From: Penicillus capitatus
Lineage: Eukaryota; Chlorophyta
Direction of reading: 5' to 3'
Length of the DNA stretch: 46,000 nt
NCBI GenBank assembly: GCA_965649825.1
Contig: OZ287722.1
Location: 1 to 46,000, forward strand
Numbering within the stretch: the stretch's first letter is position 1; each line of letters begins with the position of its first letter. The notes under the pieces were generated by a model. That model made no database searches. It was not told the DNA's origin and was given only the letters and a program-made list of their open reading frames with translations. The position numbers were made by a program, and so were the translations under genes. Positions 1 through 10,643 of the stretch are shown here, one piece after another.

Positions 1-919
1 GTTTGCATTCCCACGCCAGCGTCGAGAGCAAATCGTTCTTGTCCCTACCGTCCCGACCCGGATACTGCAGCTGTGCCAAACTCCACAGAAAGCGCGGCAC
101 ATCGTTGTTATTGAGACGCGATATCTTGATTTTCATCTCGTAGGTCACGGCCTCCATAATGCTTTCGACATTTGGGTACTGCATTCGAGCGAGGCCTTCG
201 ACGAAGACGGCCAGATCGATAGATCTCAGTTTAGAAATATCGCGCAAGAGACGTTGGATGATATCGCGAATCAGCGCATCCATGTTGTCGTGCAGGCTGA
301 GTGGCTGGACCAAGACCTTCGGTCCCAAAAAACTGATTCCCCATATCGCGTGGGTCAATTCCTCAGACGTGCATCGGAAGAGCTGTTTCCACAGCAGCTG
401 TCCAATCTTCTGCAGAACCTGCACAGCAGAAGCGACGTTCAATCGGCGGCCAGTCTGTGATATGGACACAGACGAGTTGCTGCGGTTTCTCGAACCACCA
501 GTCGCCCATGTATGCCACCGACTCCGCTCTGCCGATCCGGGCGAACATCGTGGCAGCATTGCGGCTCGTGATCGTGATTGGATTGTCATCGATGAGTTCG
601 ACGAAGTAACGCAGGAGACGAGAAACGGATTCTCCCCCTTCGGCAGACGACGGCTGGAGGCCTCTAAAACGTTTCACCAGTTTACTGCCTTCTTTGTTGA
701 TATTGTAGGAGTGTAACTCCCCTGGAGTCCTCTCTGTCATCTTGGTTCCCATGCAACGCAGGAGAAGACGCGCCTAAGACGAACGTGCGCTTCCGTTGAG
801 GAGATCGAGATCGAAACCTGCGATCCGATGGGTGGCGATACATGGAAGAGAGGCGAGGCGACGGGCGGCGTGACAGAGAGATGCGAGGCGATGGCTCGAC
901 GAAGGGCCTGACGGAACAT
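1..919 (-). CDS. RAP/FASTK-like organelle RNA-binding protein, N-terminal part (runs off the window start)
   Basis: Minus-strand gene entering from the left edge. ATG at 919 opens a leader rich in Arg, Ala and Ser with no acidic residues at first (starts MFRQALRRAIASH), typical of a mitochondrial presequence. A 44-nt GT-AG intron after codon 34 joins it in frame to the next exon, and a 55-nt intron near 490-435 restores the frame again. The body carries degenerate helical repeats of the FASTK/RAP/OPR type, with phrases such as SIDLAVFVEGLARMQYP and VPRFLWSLAQLQYP. The RAP domain itself would lie outside the window. The two complete RAP genes at 8.5-10.6 kb and 35.1-37.2 kb share this repeat style, which supports the call. 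Expected role: organellar RNA processing, stability or translation (family knowledge). It is divergent from the enkurin gene, with 94 bp between start codons. Confidence 0.62.
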
Positions 920-1013
920 GGCGTATCATTGCGTTTGCATTTGGCCTTTAATGAAAGGGACACACGCACGCCTTAGGCATCCGCGGTGCAGCTTCGACGC
1001 ATTTGGCTAGAGT

Positions 1014-1997
1014 ATGACAGGAAGCGGCGGCTGGAGATGCACGAAAGAGCGAGGCAGACGTCGGCAGATGCACATTGACAGCTCCCAGGTGTGGGCCAAT
1101 GTCGGTGATCCGTCAAGACGCGGTGTCGGATGCAGGTCGAGGAAGCTCTGAATCCGGTCCGCGGCGTGCGGGATGCATTGCGGCGACAAGGAATCGAGCC
1201 GCGAAACTATGCAAGGTGCAATCGAGAGGCGGTCAGACAGGCGAGTCAAAAGAACGCGATGAGACGAAAAGTGAGGCGACGACAGAAGCGTCTCGGATGA
1301 GCGTGCGCTGGTCTGTGGCGCCTTTTCAGCAATGCCTTATCGAAAGCGCCGCCGCGCGACCGAAAGAGCGACGTCGTTCAACAGCGCCACGACGCGAGAT
1401 CACGGCTGAGGATGCAAGGAATAGTCACGTTCTGCGCAATATCCTGGAAGCGAGTGCCAAGAGCAAGACGGATGTCGGGGACAGGAACCGCCCTTTGAGC
1501 CCTCGATGGCTTCACAAAGAGGGATACGGAGAGGTGCGTGACGCTCCGATCGATCGGCCGATACGTCGCACGCGCTCACGATCTGCGTCGTCCAGGTGCC
1601 GAGCTACTTGCAGATGCGCAAAGTGGAGCTGGCAGCCGAACGCGATGCAAAAGAACGCGCTAGAGAAGCTGCGCTGTGCGCTCCAGGTCATCTCCAATGC
1701 ACTTCACCCCCGCCTTCGTGTCTAAGGAATCGAGTAAAGGTATGCGATTGATGGAGGATGGAGAGCAGAAAGAGGCACTGGAGAAAATTGTGCACAGTAA
1801 AGACAACGTGGAGACGCAGCTGCGCAATCTGCCGTTGATCATCGAGACGCCATCCCTTATGAAACTCAAAACAGAGTCCCCATCTCACACATCTCTCTGG
1901 CCTCACACTTTTCTACGACAGATTGGAACGGCGTCTGGTGGAGCTCGAAGAGGCCGAACGCATCTTCTCGAGGCCGCGCGTCATCGTTAAAGTCTGA
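1014..1997 (+). CDS. Enkurin-domain protein (ciliary microtubule inner protein family)
   Basis: Six exons assembled by hand (1014-1088, 1136-1270, 1330-1533, 1596-1675, 1735-1875, 1922-1997) total 711 nt, giving 236 residues with the frame kept throughout. Family hallmarks appear in order: an N-terminal segment RRQGIEPRNYARCNREA, a central HKEGYGEVPSYLQMRK matching the enkurin 'GKVPxYL' motif, and a C-terminal enkurin domain in which NLPLIIETPS is followed by LERRLVELEEAERIFSRP. Enkurin proteins bind calmodulin and line the lumen of axonemal doublet microtubules, so a cilium or flagellum is implied. Length is close to animal enkurin (about 250 residues). The exon 1 start is the weakest part, and the exon 4/5 junction has a second possible reading (donor 1686, acceptor before GTATGCG). 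ENKUR versus ENKD1-type orthology cannot be settled by eye. Confidence 0.72.
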
Positions 1998-3280
1998 TCG
2001 AGCGAGATGTCCGTATGGTGTCGTATTCAAATGTCCGTCCGTGTTTTCACACTTTTTATGATGACACAATTCAGAGAGTGTTATTGCTTTTGAGCATGTG
2101 GCTAAAGTCCCGTCAGTTTATGTGTGACATGATACCGGATTAGACATCTCGCTCAGGAAACAAGAAATCCGAACTCCCTTCAAATGAACGCCCTTCAATC
2201 TTTCATGCATTTGCCAAAATGATTGCTTGGGTAGAGAGCTGTGCAGTTATGTCTCTGCACAGATCATCATACTGTTCAACGCATGGATTATTCATCTCAA
2301 ACGACTAGGAGTGCGTCTACATTCCTGAATGATGACACAAGAGTGCCCACTTGTCAGTCATTCCCTTCTTCAGTTTCGACAAACAGAGCTGACGTGAAAT
2401 GATGATCGCGAAGTCGGTTGTCATGGGTGGTGAGGTAGGAGGATCACAGGAGCGAAGAGATCCGATGGATTAAATCTTAACAGCCTACGAAATCGTGAAA
2501 CCATCCTTCTATCCTTGATTGACAATACGTACGTATCCTTTCTTCGCCACAAAACGAATGATGGGAGAAAACCATCGGTCCAATCGATCAATCAATCGCC
2601 TGAAGTAAGTACTTTGTCCCAGACGACACGATGTGTCAATATTCTTTCTTTCTTTCTTTCTCTATTTGTCTCGAACGTGAATGGGTCGACTGGCATCGAA
2701 GTCATGCCTGATGGAGGACGGGCCCAAGGAGTCATGGGAAAAAGAGATGCGGAGAGCACACTTGACTTTCCATTGAGAGAAGAGCATAGCACACAGAATA
2801 GCACAGCGCCAGCCCAGCACATCGATCCCACACCAATGCAACGCAATACGCAGACACACGCGCGCTCAAATCGCTCACGCATTGGACACGCGAATGCAAA
2901 CCCACAGTACCACATGCAACGAGGTATACCAATGGACCTGAATCATACTTGCTGTTGCACTAGTCTACCGATCGAGAAGAAAAACCTCAAGAATTCTGCA
3001 CAGCTGTGAGTTTATGTACAGACCTGTCAAAAAGGATTTTAAGGAAAAGAATCCTAATACAACAGCCCTTCCGTACGTGGCTGCAAGAGACAATGTTCAT
3101 CGTTATCATTCTTCGTCTTCTTCTTTGTCTTTCCGCATGAAATTTATACATTGATTGGATGAACATGTAATCGAGTCGGTGGTGCGTCGTCCCACACGTT
3201 GACTGGAAAGTTAGGACTGATGCTCACTTGACTCGATTTGAATGTATGATCTCTTGCGTATTTTGCTTCTCTTATCCGAG
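1998..3280. other. Gene-poor stretch between enkurin and hypothetical genes
   Basis: About 1.3 kb between two convergent genes, long for this window. It holds a 164-codon open frame (2515-3009, +) and an opposing one, but both are low-complexity, match no family I know and lack plausible splice partners. A short TTCT microsatellite lies at 2643-2662. Presumably 3' UTRs plus spacer. Confidence 0.5.
2643..2662 (+). repeat. TTCT tetranucleotide microsatellite
   Basis: About five tandem TTCT/TTTC units, directly visible, inside the gene-poor stretch. Confidence 0.85.
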
Positions 3281-4396
3281 TCAAGACAACTTCACTGGCT
3301 CTGCAAACACATCCATCCACACAGGCATTAGATAGCCATTGAGTGAGAGAAAGAGTGAGATGCCGTACTCGAAGTCGGCTTCTGACGAAGAGGTGGTGGT
3401 GCTCGATGCACTCTTGCTGTGTAGGTAGAGTGGCATTTCGAAGTTGTCAACAGCAAAGACTAACCCATCCGTCTCGCTAGCGTCTTTTTCAGGTGTTCTG
3501 GGGACTGGACTACGGTCAGAGTCTTCAACGTGACTGGATGATACGAACTGCGTCTGAAGATCGATGAAGGAACTGACTTTCATGGGCAGCGGCGAGTTGA
3601 AGTCTGAGAAAGAAGTCAGATGTCGAAATCGGCTCCAGTCATTCATTTCTGCAAAAGACAGTGTCTCGGCAGTGGTCGCCGTATCGGGCATAACAGATTC
3701 CCCTTGATTCGAGTCAAGTAGCACGGCAGCACCAATCACCTCCTCTTCCCCTTCGCTGGCCGCCGAAGCGGCCTCTTGTAATTTTGCATGCGATTCTTTG
3801 TTGAATACAGCCGAATCTGATGCAAGTCCGACGGCGACAGGCACTTGTGTTGTTGGATGCTGCTCTGCATGGACTTCTTCTTGTTCATGTGCTGCCATCA
3901 CCATCTCCTGACTTGCTCGTGCAGATTCGGATTCATTTTGCATCGCCTCCACGACCTCGCCACTGTGCAAGACGCTTCCAGTGCTATCATCAGCGAACTT
4001 GCGAGACGAGGGGGTCGACACTTCGTGGTCACTCGTGGTGCGATGCACAAAATCGTCCGCAGAGTCGATCGACCGGCTCGGTCCAGCGTCAGGGGTGTCC
4101 GTCGGTGACTGCATCATCAACGTCTGTATATTGGCGCGTTGACTTTTCTCGAGCGGAACCGGCACTTCCACTGGAAGAACGGCCGTCCGGCGAAACAACT
4201 CCGTCATCTTGTCCATTCGCTCTTCATACTTGCGCAGCCTCTCTCCCCTCAAAATAACAAGCCCCGAATTCTGTGACAGTGTTGCCTCCAGGTCGCGCAT
4301 TCCTTGTTCATCGAGCTCCTCTTCCGAGTACTCGAACGGTTCTGATTTTCGTTTCCGTCTGTTGGAACGTAAGAATCTTATAGGGAAGAGACCCAT
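3281..4396 (-). CDS. Acidic, Ser-rich hypothetical protein
   Basis: A single long open frame of about 370 codons from ATG 4396. The frame stays open upstream to about 4460, so an earlier exon or start is possible. The N-terminal 100 residues look structured: a basic patch (RSNRRKRKSEP), an acidic stretch (YSEEELDEQG) and an amphipathic segment (RLRKYEERMDKMTELFRR). The rest is disordered, rich in Ser, Thr, Glu and Asp, and ends with a short hydrophobic tail (ISLFLSLNGYLMPVW). No family is recognised. Codon use and the length of the uninterrupted frame favour a real gene. No function is assigned. Confidence 0.5.
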   Translation of the reverse strand: MGLFPIRFLRSNRRKRKSEPFEYSEEELDEQGMRDLEATLSQNSGLVILRGERLRKYEERMDKMTELFRRTAVLPVEVPVPLEKSQRANIQTLMMQSPTDTPDAGPSRSIDSADDFVHRTTSDHEVSTPSSRKFADDSTGSVLHSGEVVEAMQNESESARASQEMVMAAHEQEEVHAEQHPTTQVPVAVGLASDSAVFNKESHAKLQEAASAASEGEEEVIGAAVLLDSNQGESVMPDTATTAETLSFAEMNDWSRFRHLTSFSDFNSPLPMKVSSFIDLQTQFVSSSHVEDSDRSPVPRTPEKDASETDGLVFAVDNFEMPLYLHSKSASSTTTSSSEADFEYGISLFLSLNGYLMPVWMDVFAEPVKLS

Positions 4397-4429
4397 GTCT
4401 GTGTTTATTATGTCACGGTCAGAAGGCAA

Positions 4430-4800
4430 TTTGAAAACAAACGATACGCCTTTCTTGGTGATTCAAAGGACGACAGGTCGACAACTGCGAAAGAAATAGG
4501 CCTTGATTCTCTCAGGCAAGCAATTTGAACGTGGAGCGTTTTTCAAGTGGAGCGCGCGTTGATGATGATGATGCGCAGCCGTCGTTAGCATGCATACCGT
4601 CAGCACTACGACAGCGGATGGTCACCGTCATGCCAAGCCAATCGATCCAACCAACCACGAGCTCCTAACCGACGACCCCGACTTAAGGAGCCAGCGCCCG
4701 CCATTCCTCACCACCTCGACGACCTCGGCCAAAACATTTTGAGGATCGTTCGCCTCTCGAGAGTCGTTTTAGCGAGTGCATCGAAATTGGTCACGCGGTA
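4430..4800. other. Divergent intergenic region upstream of GALE
   Basis: About 370 bp between the minus-strand hypothetical and the epimerase gene. It contains a short GAT run near 4561-4572. It probably holds promoters and 5' UTRs for both genes; no element can be named. Confidence 0.4.
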
Positions 4801-4908
4801 ATGCGAAAAGGAGTTTGCGCTCTATTCTGCTCATTAACTGTGGGACTCGTTGCCATCTTGTTTAGGTCTTCGCTTAGGTCTGCATCAGAGACGCCGGTGT
4901 CGAACAAG

Positions 4909-6206
4909 ATGCGCAAAATACTCGTTACGGGAGGCGTTGGCTTCATCGGTAGGTCCCATCTGTCGTGCCGTAACACTGACGGCTGTGATGACAGGGAGTC
5001 ATACATCGGTGGAGCTCGTGGAGTCGGGATACAACGTCACGATCATTGACAACCTGCAGAATTCGTTTTTGGACGCTTTTGAGCGTATGAAGGAACTCGT
5101 GGGCGACAAGGCTGAGTTTTTGAAATTCAAAAAGGCGCGTGTTAAACGGCGCATTGCTTTATCTGTGATGTGACTGACAGGTTTGTTTAGGTGGATCTCA
5201 AAGATCTCGCAGCGCTGGATGCTGTCTTTTCAGAAGAAAAGTGACGACGGCTACTGTGGCGGCGTGTGATGCGAGCGTGATGTGACGTTTAGATTTGATG
5301 CTGTTGTGCACTTTGCTGCGATGAAAGCGGTGGGCGAGAGCATGGAGTTTCCCATGCTCTACTACAAGAACAATGCCATTGGCACTATCAACCTCTTGGA
5401 CGCGATGGGCCGACACGGATGCAAAACAGTAACACCGATCACTTCTTTGCTGACAGTACAGAGAACTGTGTGATCGTTGTGTGACCAGTTGGTGTTTTCG
5501 AGTTCCTGTACGGTCTACGGAAATCCCAAGGAAGTCCCTATCACCGAAGACCATCCGCGATCGGCGATTAGCGTTTACGGACGGACAAAGCTGTTCAACG
5601 AAGATATGATGATGGATCTCTCTACTGCAGACAAAGAATGGAAGATCATTCTACTGAGGTGACGCGGATCGACTGTCTCTCTGTCGCATAGAGTGTTGCG
5701 AGGTGTTTAGGTACTTCAATCCCGTCTCTGCCCATCCTTCCGGTCGAATCGGCGAGCATCCGATCGGCATTCCGACGAATCTGATGCCATTCGTTCAGCA
5801 AGTCGCCGTCGGTCTCCGTCCCGAGCTCAAAGTCTTTGGGGATGACTACGAGACGCGTGATGGGACGTGCATTCGAGACTACATCCATGTGATGGATCTC
5901 GCCACCTCACACGTGGCCGCCTTGCAGAAGGTCATCGAGACGGAGAACTATGGCTGCCAGGCGGTGAATGTGGGAACTGGCAAAGGGACGACGGTCCTGG
6001 AGATGATCCATGCCTTCGAAGAGGCCAGTGGAAAGAAGATTCCCTTTACCGTGGTCGGCAGACGTGCCGGAGATTCGATTGCCGTCTGGGCAGCAACGGA
6101 CCGTGCCGAGAAGGAACTGGGCTGGAAGGCAAAGTTTGACATTAAGGACATGTGCCGCGATCAGTGGAAATGGGCCACTCAAAATCCCAAGGGATACGAA
6201 AACTGA
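4909..6206 (+). CDS. GALE: UDP-glucose 4-epimerase
   Basis: Interconverts UDP-glucose and UDP-galactose (Leloir pathway, galactosyl donor supply) with bound NAD, normally in the cytosol. Six exons (4909-4948, 4995-5134, 5191-5240, 5293-5428, 5489-5658, 5711-6206) total 1032 nt, giving 343 residues, the usual length. Visible motifs: the Rossmann glycine loop [10 protein letters not shown] at the N-terminus, [10 protein letters not shown], the Ser of SSSCTVYG, the catalytic Tyr-Lys pair in [21 protein letters not shown], and [10 protein letters not shown]. Intron 2 either starts with GC (5135, GCGCGT) or uses a GT six bases later; both keep frame. An in-frame upstream ATG at 4801 would add a hydrophobic leader (SLTVGLVAILF). 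I chose the start that opens directly on the nucleotide-binding fold. The stop lies 20 bp from the convergent cyclin H stop. Confidence 0.93.
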
Positions 6207-6226
6207 CTTGTTTCCTGGATGCTGCT

Positions 6227-7378
6227 TCATTTCTGAAACTGCTCTTCCTTGTTGTCTTCTGTCCTTCGATGTTTAAGCCATGCCTTCAACTGCCGATCGA
6301 TGCGCTGTGCCTCCTCAGTTTCGACGGCGTTTTGCTGAGAGCCTTCGACGCCTAATCGATCGATCTCGCTCAATTCCTCGTGCAGTGTCTGCATCGTCCT
6401 CATCTCACTCTAAGACATATGACCACTGCACCATCGCAAAGAGAAGAGACGTTGTCGACAGATGATGAGAGGAGTAAAGGATGAACGATGTTCTTCAGAT
6501 AGGACTCCAGTCGTTTCTTGTTGCTCTTGTACCCGGATCGCACAGCCGCCAGCGCCAATGTACCTGGAAAAGTGAGAGAAGAGTGACTTCGTACACAAGG
6601 GCATCTCATCGCACTTGGCGCGAAGAGCAAAGGAGCATCGGTCTCCAAGAGACACTGCGCTGCGACGTAAGCCGATTTTCGCACGGCCGAGAGATCGTCG
6701 ACATCTTCCAATCCCACTCTGTCGTGCTCGCCATTTCGCATTCGCCGAGCAATGTCCTGCACAAACGAACACGCGCATCGTGCCTTGCACACGTGTGAGA
6801 ACAGTGCCCCACTTCCATGAAGCCATCGATATCTCTAAAAGGCGTGTGGACGATGAGATCGTACTGCAGCGACTTGACCAATCGCAGCTCACTCTTCCTC
6901 AACTGATGCTCCGTCAGAGAGGGAAACGCATGAACGAGATTGTCGATCGTGAGGTATTCCTCTTCGATTTTGGACGCCACGTAGATGCATGCCATAAAGA
7001 GTTTGCTGGGATCCTGATTCATCACACTATTATCAATGTAGAATCTCTTCAGAAACATCATGGCTGTCGATTGGACACGCAGAGAGTAACTCTGCTGTTG
7101 GCAAAATGCCAGAATACTCTTCTCATAATACCGCAGTAACAGCCGCTCCTCTTCTTGCGTCACAGGGGGGTCTGTTCACGACGACTTGACGTCTGATGAT
7201 GGAAATAGGCAGCTGAACCTGCGAGGCTGTCCATCAGAGCAGCACTGCGCGAAGCGGCCCGTCGTTGTTCCTGTAAAGATATTATGTTCCAAGTAAAGAG
7301 AGAAGTCGGCACTACTAGCTGGTCCTTCTTAAACGTCCATCGTGCGCGTTGAGACGATGACGCGAAGTTCATTTCCAC
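6227..7378 (-). CDS. Cyclin H-like regulatory subunit of the CDK-activating kinase (TFIIH)
   Basis: Partner of CDK7 and MAT1 in the CAK module of TFIIH, which phosphorylates cell-cycle CDKs and the RNA polymerase II tail (family knowledge). Five introns are inferred, including one of 46 nt. The N-terminus SSSQRARWTFKKDQL corresponds to the cyclin H 'SSQKRHWTF' start. The first cyclin fold has EEERLLLRYYEKSILAFC, then FLKRFYIDNSVM and the diagnostic LIVHTPFRDIDGFM. The second fold contains LLFAPSTLALAAVRSG and a coiled C-terminal tail ending KEEQFQK. Cyclin C was considered, but the LIVHTPFR motif and the N-terminal WTF box fit cyclin H better. It shares a 184-bp divergent promoter region with the phosphoserine phosphatase gene. 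Confidence 0.85.
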
Positions 7379-7562
7379 GCACGCAATGGTGATGATGATC
7401 CGGGCGTTACGCCACCGACCACCGATCGGAGCGTCGCTGCGACAATCTTCCTCTCGATTTCGGCCACATCCACGCCGCTCTGTGGCAATACGCGCCCAGA
7501 TGCCACGTCAGTGAACGCAAGGACATTGCTCTGTGCGACACTGAAGAATAGGAGCGGCAAAG

Positions 7563-8482
7563 ATGGCGCAGAATAAAGTACTGCAGATCTGGAGAACGGC
7601 TCAAGCTGTTTGCTTCGACGTGGACAGCACACTGTATGCCACAAACACCTCGACACTCTTTAAAGGACACGATTGCATGGACAGGATCCAGGAAGAGAGC
7701 ATCGACGAGTTGGCCGATTTCTTGGGCATGGGCGAACGCATTGCTCAGCTAACGGAGCGGTAGAGTGGTGCTTGTGTCCACACAGTGCCAGATATGATTT
7801 CTGTCCAGGGCTATGAACGGGAAGATGAGATTTGAGGAGGCGTTGAAAGAGAGACTCGATGCCATGCAGCCATCTGCATCAGACGTGGAACGATTCTTGC
7901 AGCAACGTCCTCCCAGAATAACGCAAGGCATCCCTGAACTCGTCTCTGCATTGCACGGGCGTCAAATTGCAGTGTATCTCATTTCTGGCGGATTCCGAGA
8001 TATCATTGGTCCGATAGCAGACAAGCTGGAAATCGATCGCAGCCACGTCTATGCTAACACCATCTGCTTTCATGTACCTCACAGTATTTGTCTCACTTTT
8101 GCTCACTCTTTCGGTTTGTAGGAAGATGGGAGCTATGCAGGATTTGATGCAACGGAGTTCACCTCTCGTAGCGGAGGCAAAGCAGCTGCCGTGCAGTCTA
8201 TTAAGGTCACTCTTCTCACACAAGGCATCTTTCATAGATACGCTTCCTCTAGGACACCCACGCACATCGCCCCATGGTCATGATCGGCGACGGGGCTACC
8301 GATCTGGAAGCGCGCAGCCAAGGCGCCGTAGATCTCTTTATCGGGTAATCGCCTTTTCGTTTACTCGAATGGCTCATCGGTCATGGATTAGGTATGGAGG
8401 GGTCGTTGAGCGTCCTGTGATCGTGGATCAGGCGGATTGGTTCGTCAGAGACATTGGCGTTCTGCTAGATGCTTTAGATTGA
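7563..8482 (+). CDS. PSPH: Phosphoserine phosphatase
   Basis: Last step of phosphorylated serine biosynthesis: O-phosphoserine to serine plus phosphate. HAD-superfamily enzyme. Exons are joined by five short introns. The splice after DVDSTL removes about 50 nt and restores DVDSTLIQEESIDELA, the nucleophile motif (DxDST) plus the substrate-cap segment. Then follow RAMNGKMRFEEAL, the motif II Ser in YLISGGFRDIIGPIA, FDATEF, and MIGDGATDLEA, the metal-binding GDGxTD motif. The C-terminus WFVRDIGVLLDAL ends as in animal and bacterial enzymes. About 225 residues, as usual for the family. No targeting leader is evident, so it is probably cytosolic. Its stop is only 25 bp before the start chosen for the next gene on the same strand. 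Confidence 0.93.
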
Positions 8483-8507
8483 AGGCAAAAGCAATCCCTT
8501 CCTTTCT

Positions 8508-10612
8508 ATGCGATTCCTCACTCGACTGCGCGTTCTTCTGAGACAGGGTCTTCAGAATTGGCTCATCGAGTCCTACGCGACGCATGGCGTCACTCAGCGA
8601 CGTCCCTTTGCGGTTCCGCACCTCGTCGAGGATGCGGCGTGGACAGAGGACCTTCAGTTGAGATCCTTGTCGATACCGACTTCCTGTCGGAGTGCACCGC
8701 TGCGTCCCTTTTCATCTCCTTATCGTTTATTCACGACAAAGAGCGACGATTCCGAATCATCTGATGAACCTCCAACGATACGCGACGATTCGGATGCGTC
8801 TGATGAACCTCCATCGCCTGCTTCTCTCCCCAGCGACGATGAATGGACTGTCTTTGACGACGGCAATGCACAAGTGTCCTCTTTCAGATCTGTGACGCTG
8901 TTTGGAATGCAAGGGTCGTTTAGGAAGATGCAGAAGAGCCGCCTTCTTTTGCGAAAGTGCAATCTCTACAGAGAGAAGCGTGGGACACTTTGAGCAAAGA
9001 GCGATCGCATTTGTCGAAGGCAGTGCAAGAGCAATACCGAAAGGCATTCATGTCGGCTACCGTGTACTTCCGAGTGCATTATCGAGATCTCACACTTCTG
9101 GAAGTGTGTGACATGATCGCGCATTTCTCAGGCCTTGTTCCTGGACCTAAAGGACGCCTCTGGGCAGCTAGACAATGCAATGAGACGCTGCTGCACCTTG
9201 TTCAGATGTGGTACGAGAAACTCAGCAACGCCGAATCGATCGATCCCGGCACTTTCTCGCAGACGATTCGAGTCATCGGCCGATTCGGCAAACCTTTTCA
9301 GCAGCATTGCGCCAAGGCCGATCCAGATAATAGTTTATGGAAACTTGCTGATCTAGCCACATCTCTGGTGCCTTCCGCGACTCCCGAAATGATCGTTTCG
9401 ATGCTCGACGGATTTGCAAAGCTTCGCGTGTTCCGAGACAGATTCCTGGCAGAAGTGACGCTGTATACGGAGCTCAACATTGAGAGCTTCGCTCCGTGGA
9501 ATCTGATTGATCTGTTGGACGCATATCGGCGACTGAGGTATGAAAAAACGACCCGATTAATGGGCAAGATTTCACATGCCATTATACCTCGTGTGCATGA
9601 ACTGTCGCCGGATCGCTTGGCAAGACTGCTCTGGATCATCTCATCTTTTCGCTGGAAACACACGACAGAACTGAACGATGCACTGCTAAAGGTATGACGC
9701 GTGTGATGTCACTCATCGAATGCGATCTGTCTTCAGGAGAGCATGCACAGAATTGCAGACTTCTCACGAAATGCCATGATCCTTTTGGCAAACCACCTAG
9801 CAGCGACATATCACTATCCGGGCGATGTCTTTGTCCATACCGTATGTCGAGATTTCGTCAAAAGATACCATCTTTTTAACCACACACCTATCGCTATACG
9901 GTACCTGGTGGCATTGGCAAAGCTTGGATGCCGGGATGAGGAGGCCATTCATTTCGCCAGAAACATCGTCATGAATGCTCCTTTGACACTCAAACATGTC
10001 CTGCTGGTTGGATGGTCCCTCAGCATACTGGACGCTTTTAATGAAGAGGCCACCAAATGGTGGATCCAGAGAGTTGGGCAGGCCAACTATTTAAACACCA
10101 CGCTTATCGAAAAACGTTACTTCTATCAAACCCTGTTGCATATCTATGTGTTTCGGCCTGATCTTGGCCGACTGCTGGATGTGGATCCCGAATTCGAGGA
10201 GGTCTGTCTGGAGTCGTGGAGACAGCGCGTGAAAGAGAAAGCCTATACTTCTCATGGCGTGCTGCAGATTATGACAACCCTCAGAGAACTGGGATTCTAC
10301 TGCTTTCGATCGCACTTTACCTTTGGCCGTCGTCTGAACATCAGCATCTTTTTTCACAGAAGATACACGATTCAGATCGGCATTTTCGCCGAAGAGGGTT
10401 TTGCCAACAACCGTCAGCGACTGAAGGGTCCGCAGATCTGGAAGCGACAGTTGTTGGAGAAGATGAATTGGACGCTGCTGAAAGTGCCGATTCTGGAATG
10501 GGAGAACCTCAACAGTCGCGTCGAGAAGCGGGAGTACCTCAGGAAGAAAATCGTAGAGATCATGTCGAAACGCATCGCCATGGCAAAAGGTATCCGGCCA
10601 GAAGCCAATTGA
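8508..10612 (+). CDS. RAP-domain protein, probably mitochondrial
   Basis: Three exons. The 5' part (8508 to about 8870) encodes a basic leader (MRFLTRLRVLLRQG) and, after an FSSPYRLFTT segment, a disordered acidic region with the repeated phrase SSDEPP/ASDEPP. A 50-nt intron leads in frame to EDAEEPPSFAKVQSL. The body (9000-10300) is alpha-helical repeat of FASTK/OPR type with phrases such as LARLLWIISSF. A second, roughly 45-nt intron lies near 9695-9737. The last 60 residues form a RAP domain: LKGPQIWKRQLLEKMNW, then LLKVPILEWENL and KREYLRKKIVEIM. RAP proteins act in organelle rRNA/mRNA processing in algae, plants and apicomplexans. The upstream gap is just 25 bp, so the true start or a trans-splice site may differ. 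The 3' end stops 31 bp short of the convergent TMEM62-like gene. Confidence 0.8.
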
Positions 10613-10643
10613 GCGTAAAGGACTGATATTACAGAGGGCTATC

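Noticed and set aside
466-484. Apparent 19-nt intron in the first RAP gene
   Set aside because: A 55-nt intron with the same donor and a later acceptor keeps the frame and fits the usual length.
2515-3009. A 164-codon open frame in the gene-poor stretch
   Set aside because: Low-complexity composition, no family motif, no splice partners, and a microsatellite inside it.
4801-4908. N-terminal hydrophobic extension of the epimerase
   Set aside because: In frame, but GALE normally starts at the nucleotide-binding fold and is cytosolic; kept only as an alternative start.
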